Below are positions 30,128 through 39,061 of a DNA stretch of 64,000 bases, piece by piece. The translations under genes and the position numbers were made by a program. Numbering within the stretch: position 1 is the stretch's first letter; the number at the start of each line of letters is the position of its first letter. The stretch is from the NCBI RefSeq assembly GCF_023101205.1, contig NZ_CP078078.1:992001-1056000 (forward strand), given 5' to 3'. This DNA comes from Microbacterium aurugineum (GTDB lineage: Bacteria; Actinomycetota; Actinomycetes; Actinomycetales; Microbacteriaceae). A model generated the notes under the pieces. It did not search any database and was not told the origin of the DNA. It saw only the letters and a list, made by a program, of their open reading frames with translations.

Positions 30128-31681
30128 TCACACCCAGCCGGGCAGCCAGTTGTGCAGCAGCCAGAACTGGTACGGCACGCTCATCCCGGTCCACAGCGGC
30201 AGGAAGAACACCGACACGAGAACGACGAACGCGAGGAAGATCAGCACCGTGCGCTCGCCGGACTGCCGACGGTACAAGGGGTCTTCGCGTCGTCCGGCGA
30301 TGACCCGCAGCGTCATGGCGAGCGCGAGCACGAGGAACGGCATCATCACCACCGTGTAGAACTGGAAGATCGTGCGCTCGGGGAACATCAGCCACGGGAG
30401 ATAGGTGACCGCTAGGCCGACCAGGGGGACGGTCAGTGCGGGCGCGATCGGCTGCCGGGTGATCCAGCTCCGCACCAGCCGGTAGAGCAGGTACACCGCT
30501 GCCGCCACCCCGCCGTACCAGATGAGCGGATTCGGGACGGCGGAGATCACGCCGATGCAATGGTCCGTGCCGCAGCCGGTGGGATCGGAATCCACCCAGA
30601 CCGCCGTCGGGCGCAGCAGGAACGGCCACTCCCAGGCGGGACTCGCGTAGGGGTGTCCGCGGCTCAGGCCGACGTGGAAGCCGAGCATCGACTCGTGGTA
30701 CTTCCACAGCGCGAGCAGCGGGTTCGGGTCGCTCTGCCGGTCGTAGCCCCCCGAGGTCAGGAGCCACCCCGTCCAGCTGACCAGGTACACGGCCAGCGCG
30801 GGGAAGACGAAAAGGACGAACGAGACCGGCCCCTGCCGGAACGCGGCGGCGGTCGGCCACAGCACCACGCCGGCCCGACGCCTCGCCAACGCGTCGGTCA
30901 CCACGACGTAGAGGCCGAAACCGGCGAGGACGTACAAGCCCGACCACTTCACGGCAGAAGCCGCACCCAGGGCGGCACCGGCGGCGATCAGCCACGGCCG
31001 GCGCCACAGCACCGGCCCCCAGAACGGGTCGGGCGTCTCGGGATCGCGTCGCTCGAGCTGCGGGATCGTGCGCTGCCGATCGATGAGGACGAACAGCACG
31101 CCGAGCAGGACGAAGAACGTCAGGATGCCGTCGAGCAGCGCGATCCGGCTCATCACGATGCTCAGGCCGTCGATCGCCAGGAGCGTTCCGGCGACGGATG
31201 CCACGACCACCGATCCGCTCAGACGCCGCGCGATCAGATACACCAGGAGGACCGAGCCCGCTCCGAGGATCGCGGTGGCCAGACGCCATCCGCCGCTGTT
31301 CTCGGGCCCGCCGATCGCCATGCCCAGCGCGATGAGCCACTTGCCGAGCGGGGGATGCACGATGAACGAGCCCGCATCCGAGAGCGGGAGGCTCTGCCCG
31401 GTCGCGAACGCCTCGTTCGCCTCGCCACCCCAGGTGCCCTCGTAGCCGAGCGTCCACAGGGACCAGGCGTCCTTGACGTAGTAGGTCTCATCGAAGGCGA
31501 GCTCATGCGGGTGGGACACGCCGACCAGGCGCAGCACCGCCGCCACCGCGGTGATCACCAGCGGCGCGAGCCACCGGATCGCGCGGCCCCAGTCCGGGTC
31601 CTGCAGCAGCCGGTCCCGCAACCGTCCGTAGTGCGTCAGCCGCGCCTCGGGGGCGGGCAGGAGCGGGTCGGGCGCGGTCAC
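30128..31681 (-). CDS. Protein O-mannosyltransferase (Pmt, dolichyl-phosphate-mannose type)
   Basis: A 517-aa polytopic GT-C glycosyltransferase of the PMT family. The catalytic acidic motif is seen as ELAFDETYYVKDAWSL in the first extracytoplasmic loop, followed by PPLGKWLIALG and later FLPLWTG near the C-terminus. About ten or eleven membrane helices are apparent. In actinobacteria this enzyme moves mannose from polyprenyl phosphate to Ser/Thr of exported proteins, often lipoproteins, at the outer membrane face. The start is GTG 31681; TAGGCT (complement of 31688-31693) ends 6 nt before it. It diverges from rsmI, the classic actinobacterial neighbour. Confidence 0.94.
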   Translation of the reverse strand: MTAPDPLLPAPEARLTHYGRLRDRLLQDPDWGRAIRWLAPLVITAVAAVLRLVGVSHPHELAFDETYYVKDAWSLWTLGYEGTWGGEANEAFATGQSLPLSDAGSFIVHPPLGKWLIALGMAIGGPENSGGWRLATAILGAGSVLLVYLIARRLSGSVVVASVAGTLLAIDGLSIVMSRIALLDGILTFFVLLGVLFVLIDRQRTIPQLERRDPETPDPFWGPVLWRRPWLIAAGAALGAASAVKWSGLYVLAGFGLYVVVTDALARRRAGVVLWPTAAAFRQGPVSFVLFVFPALAVYLVSWTGWLLTSGGYDRQSDPNPLLALWKYHESMLGFHVGLSRGHPYASPAWEWPFLLRPTAVWVDSDPTGCGTDHCIGVISAVPNPLIWYGGVAAAVYLLYRLVRSWITRQPIAPALTVPLVGLAVTYLPWLMFPERTIFQFYTVVMMPFLVLALAMTLRVIAGRREDPLYRRQSGERTVLIFLAFVVLVSVFFLPLWTGMSVPYQFWLLHNWLPGWV

Positions 31682-31743
31682 CGCTCCAGCCTAGACAACG
31701 CCCCTTTCGGGGGAGCTGCATCCGGCGCGCCTAAGCTGGGCGG

Positions 31744-32574
31744 GTGATCATCCTCGCCGCCACCCCGATCGGAAACCTGGGCGACGCGTCGCGACGCCTC
31801 GTGGAGGTGCTGGAGAACGCGGAGGTCGTCGTCGCGGAAGACACCCGCACCACGCAGCGTCTGCTCAAGGCGCTGCAGATCGACAATCGTCCTCGCCTGA
31901 TCGCACTGCACGACCACAACGAGAAGCAGAAGGCCGCCGAACTGGCTGCGCTCGCGGCGGAGACCGACATCGTGGTGATGAGCGATGCAGGAATGCCGAC
32001 CGTCAGCGACCCCGGCTACGGGCTGGTGGCCGAGGCCGTGGCGCAGGGGGTCACCGTCACCGCGATCCCCGGTCCGAGCGCCGTGCTGATGGCGCTCGCG
32101 ATCTCGGGACTTCCGACCGACCGCTTCACGTTCGAGGGGTTCCTCCCGCGCAAGCCGGGGGAGCGGCGATCGACCCTCCGCGCCCTGGCCGCCGAGCCGC
32201 GCACCATGGTCTTCTTCGAGTCTCCGGCCCGGCTCGCGAGCGTTCTCGCCGACATGGGCGCTGCGTTCGGCGACGAGCGGCGGATCGCGGTGTGTCGTGA
32301 GCTCACGAAGCTGTACGAGGAGGTCCGCCGTGGCACCGCGGCCGAGCTCCACGATTGGGCCGAGAACGGCGTGAAGGGCGAGATCGTCGTCGTCGTCGAA
32401 GGAGCGGCGCGCCGGGATGCCTCCCCGGAAGATGCTCTGGCGCAGGTGCAGAGGCTGGTCGCGGAAGGCGTCCGCTTGAAGGACGCGTCCTCCGAGGTCG
32501 CCGCGCTCACCGGTCTCTCCTCCCGCGACCTCTACCAGGCCGCCCTCGCCGCCCGCTCCGGGGCCGGTGCCTGA
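31744..32574 (+). CDS. rsmI: 16S rRNA (cytidine1402-2'-O)-methyltransferase
   Basis: A 276-aa SAM-dependent tetrapyrrole-methylase-fold enzyme that methylates C1402 of 16S rRNA. Diagnostic motifs are AATPIGNLGDAS at the N-terminus, VAEDTRTT, MSDAGMPTVSDPGY and IPGPSAVLMAL. The start is GTG 31744; TAAGCT at 31732-31737 ends 6 nt upstream. It is divergent from the protein O-mannosyltransferase gene with a 62-bp gap. Confidence 0.96.
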   Translation: MIILAATPIGNLGDASRRLVEVLENAEVVVAEDTRTTQRLLKALQIDNRPRLIALHDHNEKQKAAELAALAAETDIVVMSDAGMPTVSDPGYGLVAEAVAQGVTVTAIPGPSAVLMALAISGLPTDRFTFEGFLPRKPGERRSTLRALAAEPRTMVFFESPARLASVLADMGAAFGDERRIAVCRELTKLYEEVRRGTAAELHDWAENGVKGEIVVVVEGAARRDASPEDALAQVQRLVAEGVRLKDASSEVAALTGLSSRDLYQAALAARSGAGA

Positions 32575-32643
32575 GGTCGCCACGACTGCGGTTCGTAAGA
32601 ATTGCGGGGAATCCGGGAACGTCCGCCGCGTTACCCTCAGGTC

Positions 32644-34185
32644 ATGACGAACCCGACGCGTGCGACGAGGGAGGACACGTTCCGCGCCGCTGCAGCGGGG
32701 TTGAGTGCATCGTTCCTCGCCGTCGGCCTGGCGGAACTCGTCGCCGCGGTGGTGGAGCCGAGCGCGAGCCCGTTCGCCGTGATCGGGAGCGGGCTCATCG
32801 ACCTCGCTCCGAGCTGGGCGAAGGACACCGCCATCGCGCTGTTCGGCACCGGTGACAAGGCGGCCCTGATCGTGGGCATCGCCGTGGTGCTCGTGGTCGT
32901 CGCCGCTGTCGCGGGAATCCTGGAGCGACGACGGTCCGGTGTCGGTGCCGTGGTCCTGGGAGCGCTCGGCGCTCTCGCCGTCGTCGCGGCGATGGTTCGC
33001 CCCGGCGCGGGGCCGTTCGCCTGGCTGCCCGGGCTGGTCGCCGGTCTCGTCGCCGTGGTCGTCCTGCGCCTCCTGATCGCCCGACTGCGTCCGGTCGCAG
33101 GGCTCGGACCCGACGACGAGGACCGGAGACGATTCCTGCTGTGGACCGCGGGTGTCGCCGCAGCGGGTGCCGTCGCGCTCATCGTCGGCAACGTCGCGCG
33201 CGGCGCGAGCCGATCGATCGAAGCGGTCCGCGACGCGCTGCGGCTGCCCTCGGCGGCACGCGCAGCAGCGGCGGTTCCCGCCGGTGCCGAGCTGGGGATC
33301 CCCGGCCTCGCCCCTGTCGTCACTCCGAACGTGGACTTCTACCGCATCGACACCGCGCTCATCGTGCCGCGGGTGGACCCGGCCGACTGGTCGCTGCGCA
33401 TCCACGGGATGGTCGAGCGCGAGATGGAGATCACCTGGGACGAGTTGCTCGCGATGCCGATGCAGGAGTCCGACGTCACGCTCGCGTGCGTGTCGAACGA
33501 GGTCGGCGGATCCCTGATCGGCAATGCACGCTGGCTCGGGCTCCCCGTGCGGGATCTGCTCGCGCGCGCGGGCGTCGACGCCGATGCGGACATGGTGCTC
33601 TCGACCTCGGCCGACGGGTTCACGGCGTCCACACCGATCGAGGCCCTCACCGACGACAGCGATGCGCTGCTCGCGATCGGGATGAACGGCGAGCCGCTGC
33701 CGATCGAACACGGCTTCCCGGTGCGGATGGTGGTGCCGGGGCTCTACGGCTACGTGTCCGCCACGAAGTGGGTCACGCAACTGGAGGTGACGCGGTTCGA
33801 CCGCGCCACCGCCTATTGGACGACACGCGGATGGTCCGAGCGCGGACCCATCAAGCTGCAGTCGCGCATCGACGTCCCTCGCCGGGGGCAGCAGGTCACC
33901 GCGGGGGATGCGGTCATCGCGGGGATGGCCTGGCAGCAGCACGTCGGCATCGCGGGAGTGGAGGTGCGTATCGACGACGGGCCGTGGCGCGCGGCCGAGC
34001 TCGCGACCGCGATCTCCACCGACACGTGGGTGCAGTGGAGCCTCGACTGGGTCGCGGAGAGCGGCACGCACACCATCGAGTGCCGGGCGCTCAACGTCGA
34101 CGGCGAGACGCAGACATCCGATCCTGCGGCTCCCGCCCCCGACGGCGCGCAGGGTTGGCATCGCATCGACGTCTCGGTGGCCTGA
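32644..34185 (+). CDS. Sulfite-oxidase-family molybdopterin oxidoreductase, membrane-anchored
   Basis: A 513-aa protein. Residues about 15-145 contain four hydrophobic helices, then RRRFLLWTAG leads into another hydrophobic segment. The C-terminal part is a sulfite-oxidase/YedY-like Mo-cofactor domain (about 230-410) with the Mo-ligand cysteine in LACVSNEVGG (Cys282), followed by a Mo-co dimerisation-like beta domain. Electron donor and substrate are unknown; no SorB/YedZ-like haem partner is adjacent. ATG 32644 is chosen over an upstream ATG because TACCCT (32632-32637) ends exactly 6 nt before it. Confidence 0.9.
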   Translation: MTNPTRATREDTFRAAAAGLSASFLAVGLAELVAAVVEPSASPFAVIGSGLIDLAPSWAKDTAIALFGTGDKAALIVGIAVVLVVVAAVAGILERRRSGVGAVVLGALGALAVVAAMVRPGAGPFAWLPGLVAGLVAVVVLRLLIARLRPVAGLGPDDEDRRRFLLWTAGVAAAGAVALIVGNVARGASRSIEAVRDALRLPSAARAAAAVPAGAELGIPGLAPVVTPNVDFYRIDTALIVPRVDPADWSLRIHGMVEREMEITWDELLAMPMQESDVTLACVSNEVGGSLIGNARWLGLPVRDLLARAGVDADADMVLSTSADGFTASTPIEALTDDSDALLAIGMNGEPLPIEHGFPVRMVVPGLYGYVSATKWVTQLEVTRFDRATAYWTTRGWSERGPIKLQSRIDVPRRGQQVTAGDAVIAGMAWQQHVGIAGVEVRIDDGPWRAAELATAISTDTWVQWSLDWVAESGTHTIECRALNVDGETQTSDPAAPAPDGAQGWHRIDVSVA

Positions 34186-34237
34186 GCGCGGGATGCGACC
34201 GCCGCCCACACGGCGTAACCACGCCCCGCATCCCACC

Positions 34238-34243
34238 TAGAAT
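34238..34243 (+). promoter_or_regulatory. -10 box of leaderless metG promoter
   Basis: TAGAAT is followed by six bases and then the metG ATG, placing the expected transcription start at or next to the start codon. It is the clearest example of the pattern seen at 17 genes here. Confidence 0.7.
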
Positions 34244-34249
34244 TGCTCC

Positions 34250-35827
34250 ATGCCCGCAGGCGAATCGTTCTACATCACCACACCCATCTACTACCCGTCC
34301 GACGTGCCCCACATCGGCCACGGGTACACGACGGTGGCCGTCGACACGCTCGCACGGTGGCACCGCCAGGCGGGCGACGACACCTGGATGCTCACGGGCA
34401 CCGACGAGCACGGCCAGAAGATGCTGCGGGCGGCCGCGGCGAACAACGTCACGCCGCAGGAGTGGGTCGACAAGCTCGTCAGCGAGAGCTGGTTCCCGCT
34501 GCTGACGACGCTCGACGTCGCCAACGACGACTTCATCCGCACCACCCAGGAGCGCCACGAGATGAACGTGCAGACGTTCTTCCAGCGCCTGTACGACCGC
34601 GGCTACATCTATGCGGGCGAGTACGAGGCGCTCTACTGCGTGGGCTGCGAGGAGTTCAAGCCCGAGTCGGAGATCGTCGACGGCACCGGTCCCTTCGAGG
34701 GCCTGAAGGTGTGCGCCATCCACTCGAAGCCGCTGGAGCTGCTGCAGGAGAAGAACTACTTCTTCAAGCTCAGCGAGTTCCAGGACCGGCTGCTCGAGCT
34801 CTACAAGACGCGACCCGACTTCGTGCGCCCCGACTCGGCGCGCAACGAGGTGGTGTCGTTCGTGAGCCAGGGCCTCAAAGACCTGTCGATCTCGCGGTCG
34901 ACCTTCGACTGGGGCATCCCGCTCCCGTGGGACGAGTCGCACGTCATCTACGTGTGGGTCGATGCGCTCCTGAACTACGCCACGGCCGTCGGCTACGGCT
35001 CCGATGAAGAGACCTTCGAGCGTCGCTGGCCCGCCTACCACGTGGTCGGCAAGGACATCCTGCGCTTCCACGCCGTCATCTGGCCCGCTCTGCTGATGGC
35101 GGCCGGCCTCGAGGTGCCGCAGGGCGTCTTCGCGCACGGCTGGCTGCTGGTCGGCGGCGAGAAGATGTCGAAGTCGAAGCTGACCGGCATCGCGCCGACC
35201 GAGATCACCGATGTCTTCGGGTCCGACGCCTACCGCTTCTACTTCCTCTCCGCGATCGCCTTCGGACAGGACGGGTCCTTCTCGTGGGAAGACCTGTCCG
35301 CTCGCTACCAGGCTGAGCTCGCCAACGGCTTCGGCAACCTGGCTTCGCGCACGACGGCGATGATCGAGAAGTACTTCGAGGGCATCGTGCCGCCGGCGGC
35401 CGAGTACACCGAGAAGGACCTCGCCATCCAGAAGATCGTCGCGGAGGCGGCGGCGAACGCGGATGCGGCAGTCACGCAGTTCCGCATCGACGAGGCCATC
35501 GCCGCGATCTGGACGATCGTCGACGCCCTCAACGGCTACATCACCGAGAACGAGCCGTGGGCGCTGGCCCGCGACGAGGACCAGCGCGCGCGTCTGGGCA
35601 CGGTGCTCTACACCTGCGCGGAGGGGCTGCGCGCACTCGCCGTGCTGCTGTCGCCCGTGATGCCGCAGTCGACCGAGAAGCTCTGGATCGCGCTCGGCGC
35701 TGCGGAGACCTTGGGTCGTCTGCAGGACCAGCCGATCCGCGAGGCCGGAGCCTGGGGCGTGCTGCGCCCCGGTACCAGCGTCAACGGCCTCGCACCGCTG
35801 TTCCCGCGGGTGGAGTCCACGGCCTGA
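34250..35827 (+). CDS. metG: Methionine-tRNA ligase
   Basis: A 525-aa class I aminoacyl-tRNA synthetase charging tRNA-Met. HIGH is at residues 21-24 (PHIGHGYT) and KMSKS at about 306-310 (GEKMSKSKL). The connective domain retains YCVGCEEF and a CAIH pair, suggesting a single partial zinc knuckle. The C-terminus ends at the anticodon-binding domain, with no EMAP-like extension. TAGAAT at 34238-34243, the best -10 box in the window, ends 6 nt before ATG 34250, so the mRNA should be leaderless. tatD follows 14 nt after the stop. Confidence 0.97.
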   Translation: MPAGESFYITTPIYYPSDVPHIGHGYTTVAVDTLARWHRQAGDDTWMLTGTDEHGQKMLRAAAANNVTPQEWVDKLVSESWFPLLTTLDVANDDFIRTTQERHEMNVQTFFQRLYDRGYIYAGEYEALYCVGCEEFKPESEIVDGTGPFEGLKVCAIHSKPLELLQEKNYFFKLSEFQDRLLELYKTRPDFVRPDSARNEVVSFVSQGLKDLSISRSTFDWGIPLPWDESHVIYVWVDALLNYATAVGYGSDEETFERRWPAYHVVGKDILRFHAVIWPALLMAAGLEVPQGVFAHGWLLVGGEKMSKSKLTGIAPTEITDVFGSDAYRFYFLSAIAFGQDGSFSWEDLSARYQAELANGFGNLASRTTAMIEKYFEGIVPPAAEYTEKDLAIQKIVAEAAANADAAVTQFRIDEAIAAIWTIVDALNGYITENEPWALARDEDQRARLGTVLYTCAEGLRALAVLLSPVMPQSTEKLWIALGAAETLGRLQDQPIREAGAWGVLRPGTSVNGLAPLFPRVESTA

Positions 35828-35841
35828 GCCGGCCGGACGAG

Positions 35842-36717
35842 ATGGCGGACACCTATGTGCGCGAGCGCTCGGGCGACGGCCGCAAGGATCTGAAGTACCC
35901 GGCCGCCCCCGAGCCGCTGACGGTTCCGGTGTACGACAACCATGCGCACCTGGAGATTGTCGACGGCGACGAGCCGCTGTCGCTGACCGAGCAGCTCGAT
36001 CGGGCGGCGGCGGTGGGCATCGCCGGTGTCGTGCAGGCCTCCGGCGACATCGAGTCCTCGCGGTGGGCCGTCGAGGCCGCGGCCGCCGATCCGCGAGTCC
36101 TGGCTGCGGTCGCGATCCATCCGAACGACGCGCCGACGTATGCGGAGGAGGGGCGTCTCGACGAGGCGATCGCGGTGATCGACGAACTCGCCGCGCATCC
36201 GCGCACCCGCGCGATCGGCGAGACCGGGCTCGATTTCTTCCGCACGGAGCCGGAGCGACGGGCTCCGCAGTTCGAGTCGTTCGAGGCGCACATCGATCTC
36301 GCGAAGAAGCACGGCATCGCCATGCAGATCCACGATCGGGATGCGCACGACGCGGTGCTGGAGACCCTCGCCCGTGTCGGTGCTCCGGAGCGGACGGTCT
36401 TCCACTGCTTCTCGGGAGATGACGCGATTGCGCGCATCTGCGCGGACGCCGGCTACCACCTGTCGTTCGCGGGCAACGTCACGTTCAAGAACGCCCAGAA
36501 CCTGCGCGACGCGCTGAAGGTCACGCCTCTCGATCGCCTCCTGGTCGAGACGGATGCGCCGTTCCTCACCCCCGTGCCACTGCGGGGCCGGCCGAACGCG
36601 CCCTACCTCGTCCCGATCACGGTGCGTTTCATGGCGGCCGAGCTCGGTGTGGAGGTGGATGAGCTGTGTGCCCAGCTCGCCGAGAACACGCTCAGGATCT
36701 ACGGTTCGTTCGTCTGA
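35842..36717 (+). CDS. TatD-family metal-dependent deoxyribonuclease
   Basis: A 291-aa TIM-barrel hydrolase. The metal-binding HxH is His34/His36 (YDNHAHLE), and other ligands are in IGETGLDFF, FHCFSG and VETDAPFL. The family has 3'-5' DNase activity in DNA repair. ATG 35842 lies 14 nt after the metG stop; only a weak GACGAG precedes it, and coupling to metG is likely. The N-terminal about 28 residues are a charged extension common in this clade. Confidence 0.92.
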   Translation: MADTYVRERSGDGRKDLKYPAAPEPLTVPVYDNHAHLEIVDGDEPLSLTEQLDRAAAVGIAGVVQASGDIESSRWAVEAAAADPRVLAAVAIHPNDAPTYAEEGRLDEAIAVIDELAAHPRTRAIGETGLDFFRTEPERRAPQFESFEAHIDLAKKHGIAMQIHDRDAHDAVLETLARVGAPERTVFHCFSGDDAIARICADAGYHLSFAGNVTFKNAQNLRDALKVTPLDRLLVETDAPFLTPVPLRGRPNAPYLVPITVRFMAAELGVEVDELCAQLAENTLRIYGSFV

Positions 36718-36745
36718 ACCTGTTCCACCGGCTTCGCAGTACACG

Positions 36746-36814
36746 TGTCGGGAGATTGCTCGTATGTCGGAGCAAAAGGGCGATTCCTCCCGACAAGCGC
36801 CCATCCTCCCGACA
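36746..36814. repeat. Intergenic palindromic element, copy 1
   Basis: The gap between tatD and the convergent MFS gene holds TGTCGGGAGATT (36746-36757), ATGTCGG (36764-36770) and two CCTCCCGACA copies (36786-36795, 36805-36814), which can pair with the first block. A nested hairpin TTGCTC/GAGCAA (36756-36761/36770-36775) is also visible. The same word set recurs at 63002-63072. Confidence 0.55.
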
Positions 36815-36853
36815 AGTGCGCAGCGGATGTCCGGTCGGTGATGGGCGGAAGGA

Positions 36854-38113
36854 TCAGGCGGCGTCGATCGGATCGGGATCGGCAACCGGCTTCGCGCTCA
36901 CGATGTGTGAGATCGGCTTCCACACCAGCAGCAGTGTGAGTGCCGCGCCGCCGAACGCGAACCACCACGGGGCGGTCAGGCCCCAGACCTGGGCGATCAC
37001 GCCGCCGAGCGCCTGCCCGACGATCATGCCGCCGAACACTCCGACCATGTTCACGGAGGCCACGCGGCCCTGAAGCTCAGCGGGGACCAGCCGCTGCCGG
37101 ACGGTGGTCGAGATCGTCGCCCACACGAACGCGTACGCGCCGAAGAAGAACATGATGATCAGCGCGACCCAGCCGGTGGTGGTCAGCGCGAACGACAGAT
37201 GCATGAGCACTTCGAGCGAGAGCACGATGCGCATCAGGGTGGCGAAGGACACGTGCCGTTCGAGCCACCCGAAGCTGAGGGTCGCGAGGATCCCGCCCGC
37301 CGCCGATGCGGTCGTGAGTGCCCCGTACCCGACCGCGCCCATCTGCAGGTGTTCCGTCGCGTAGAGCACGAGCACACCCCAGGGAGCTGCCCACGTGATG
37401 TTGAAGACGAGGATGATCAGCACGAGCATCCGCACCGGGGGATTGCGCCACAGCCACCGCAGCCCCTCGGCGATGTCGGTGTGCACGGGCGAGTGGGCCT
37501 CGGCGGCTCGGGGCGGCACGGGCGTCTTCGCCATGCGGGAGATGAGGACGACCGCGAGTGCCACGCACACCGCTTCGAGCAGGAACGGCCAGGCCATGCC
37601 CGCGGCGAACAGGAACGCGCCCAGCGGGGGACCGGCGAACTGATTCGCGACCAGATAGCCGGCCTGCAGGCGGGCATTGCCGATGCCGAGGTCGGCGGGC
37701 TTCACGAGCATCGGCAGGAGGGTGCTCCCCGTCGTGTCGACGAACACCTCGGCGGTGCCGTAGAGGAAGGCGACGGCGAGCACGATCCAGATGTTCGCGA
37801 CGCCCGTGACGAGGAACACGCACAGCGCGACGAGGACCACCGCGCGTGCGGCGTTCGCGAGCATGACCAGTCGGCGACGGTCGAAGCGGTCGGCGATCGC
37901 CCCCGCGTGCAGGCCGAAGAGCAGCCACGGGAGGAACTGCAGGATCGCCCCCGTCGCCACCAGCATGGGCGATGACGTCATGGATGCGATCAGCAGGGGA
38001 GCAGCGGCGAGGGCCACTCCGTCACCGACGTTGCTGGTCCACGACGACGCGAGCAGCCAGCGGAAATCCCGGCCCATGCGACGTGGGGCGACGATCTCTC
38101 CGAGTGATGGCAC
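36854..38113 (-). CDS. MFS transporter (MFS_3 / enterobactin-exporter-like)
   Basis: A 419-aa, 12-helix major facilitator of the MFS_3 (EntS-like) group: FRWLLASSWTSNVGDGVALAAAPLL, the loop GAIADRFDRRRLVML and VFVDTTGSTLLP in helix 5. It is probably a drug or metabolite exporter; the substrate is unknown. The start is GTG 38113, and TAGTCT (complement of 38120-38125) ends 6 nt before it. It is divergent from rsmA across 54 bp. Confidence 0.9.
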   Translation of the reverse strand: MPSLGEIVAPRRMGRDFRWLLASSWTSNVGDGVALAAAPLLIASMTSSPMLVATGAILQFLPWLLFGLHAGAIADRFDRRRLVMLANAARAVVLVALCVFLVTGVANIWIVLAVAFLYGTAEVFVDTTGSTLLPMLVKPADLGIGNARLQAGYLVANQFAGPPLGAFLFAAGMAWPFLLEAVCVALAVVLISRMAKTPVPPRAAEAHSPVHTDIAEGLRWLWRNPPVRMLVLIILVFNITWAAPWGVLVLYATEHLQMGAVGYGALTTASAAGGILATLSFGWLERHVSFATLMRIVLSLEVLMHLSFALTTTGWVALIIMFFFGAYAFVWATISTTVRQRLVPAELQGRVASVNMVGVFGGMIVGQALGGVIAQVWGLTAPWWFAFGGAALTLLLVWKPISHIVSAKPVADPDPIDAA

Positions 38114-38167
38114 CAGAGAAGACTACTGACGGCGGGGGACATCTGCCGCGTGGGGGACAATGGGAGG
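38114..38167. promoter_or_regulatory. Divergent pair of leaderless promoters
   Basis: A 54-bp gap holds TAGTCT for the MFS gene (complement of 38120-38125) and GACAAT for rsmA (38156-38161), each ending exactly 6 nt from its start codon. There is no room for 5' leaders with separate ribosome-binding sites. Confidence 0.6.
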
Positions 38168-39061
38168 ATGACCGTCACCCTGCTCGGCGCCACCGAGATC
38201 CGCCGCCTCGCCGCTGAGCTCGACGTCACTCCGACGAAGAAACTCGGCCAGAACTTCGTCACGGACGCCAACACCGTCCGCAAGATCGTGCAGGCGGCCC
38301 GGGTGCAGCCGAGCGAGCGCGTGGTCGAGGTCGGCCCCGGACTCGGCTCGCTCACGCTGGCGATCCTGGAGACCGGGGCTTCGGTCACCGCGGTCGAGAT
38401 CGATCACCGCCTCGCCGCGCGACTCGCCGAGACCGCCGCCGCGCACGGCGTGGAGGCCGAGCGGCTCACGGTCGTCGATGCCGACGCCCTGCGCATCACG
38501 GAACTGCCCGGAGAGCCGACCGTGCTGGTCGCGAACCTCCCGTACAACGTGTCGGTGCCGGTGCTGCTGCACTTCCTCGAGAGTTTCCCCTACCTGCAAC
38601 GCGGCGTGGTGATGGTCCAGGCCGAGGTCGCCGAGAGGCTCGCCGCCGAGCCGGGCTCCAAGATCTACGGGTCGCCCAGCGTCAAGGCCGCCTGGTACGG
38701 CGAGTGGAAGCTCTCCGGCACCGTCTCCCGCCAGGTGTTCTGGCCGGTGCCGAACGTCGACAGCCTGCTCGTCGGCTTCGACCGTTCCGAAGGGGAGCGG
38801 GGGACCGAGGAGGAGCGTCGCCGCACGTTCCGGATCGTCGATGCGGCGTTCAACCAGCGCCGCAAGATGCTCCGCCAGGCTCTGTCGGGGATCTTCGGCA
38901 GCTCCGCGGCGGCGTCCGACGTGTTGATCGCCGCCGGTGTCGCGCCGACGGCGCGGGGCGAAGATCTCACTGTCGAGGACTACCACCGGATCGCGCAGCA
39001 GGCGGCGGCGTCCGATGTCCTCGACGACGACGTCGCCTCACCCAGTAATCTGGCACCGTGA
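38168..39061 (+). CDS. rsmA: 16S rRNA (adenine1518-N6/adenine1519-N6)-dimethyltransferase
   Basis: A 297-aa KsgA/RsmA methyltransferase acting on the 3' end of 16S rRNA. Motifs are KKLGQNFVTDANT, SAM-binding VEVGPGLGSLT, VDADAL and the catalytic NLPYNVSVP. ATG 38168 is preferred over GTG 38150, since GACAAT at 38156-38161 ends 6 nt before it and protein homologs begin with the TLLGATEIRRLA region. The last 4 bases overlap the GTG of the following aldo/keto reductase. Confidence 0.96.
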   Translation: MTVTLLGATEIRRLAAELDVTPTKKLGQNFVTDANTVRKIVQAARVQPSERVVEVGPGLGSLTLAILETGASVTAVEIDHRLAARLAETAAAHGVEAERLTVVDADALRITELPGEPTVLVANLPYNVSVPVLLHFLESFPYLQRGVVMVQAEVAERLAAEPGSKIYGSPSVKAAWYGEWKLSGTVSRQVFWPVPNVDSLLVGFDRSEGERGTEEERRRTFRIVDAAFNQRRKMLRQALSGIFGSSAAASDVLIAAGVAPTARGEDLTVEDYHRIAQQAAASDVLDDDVASPSNLAP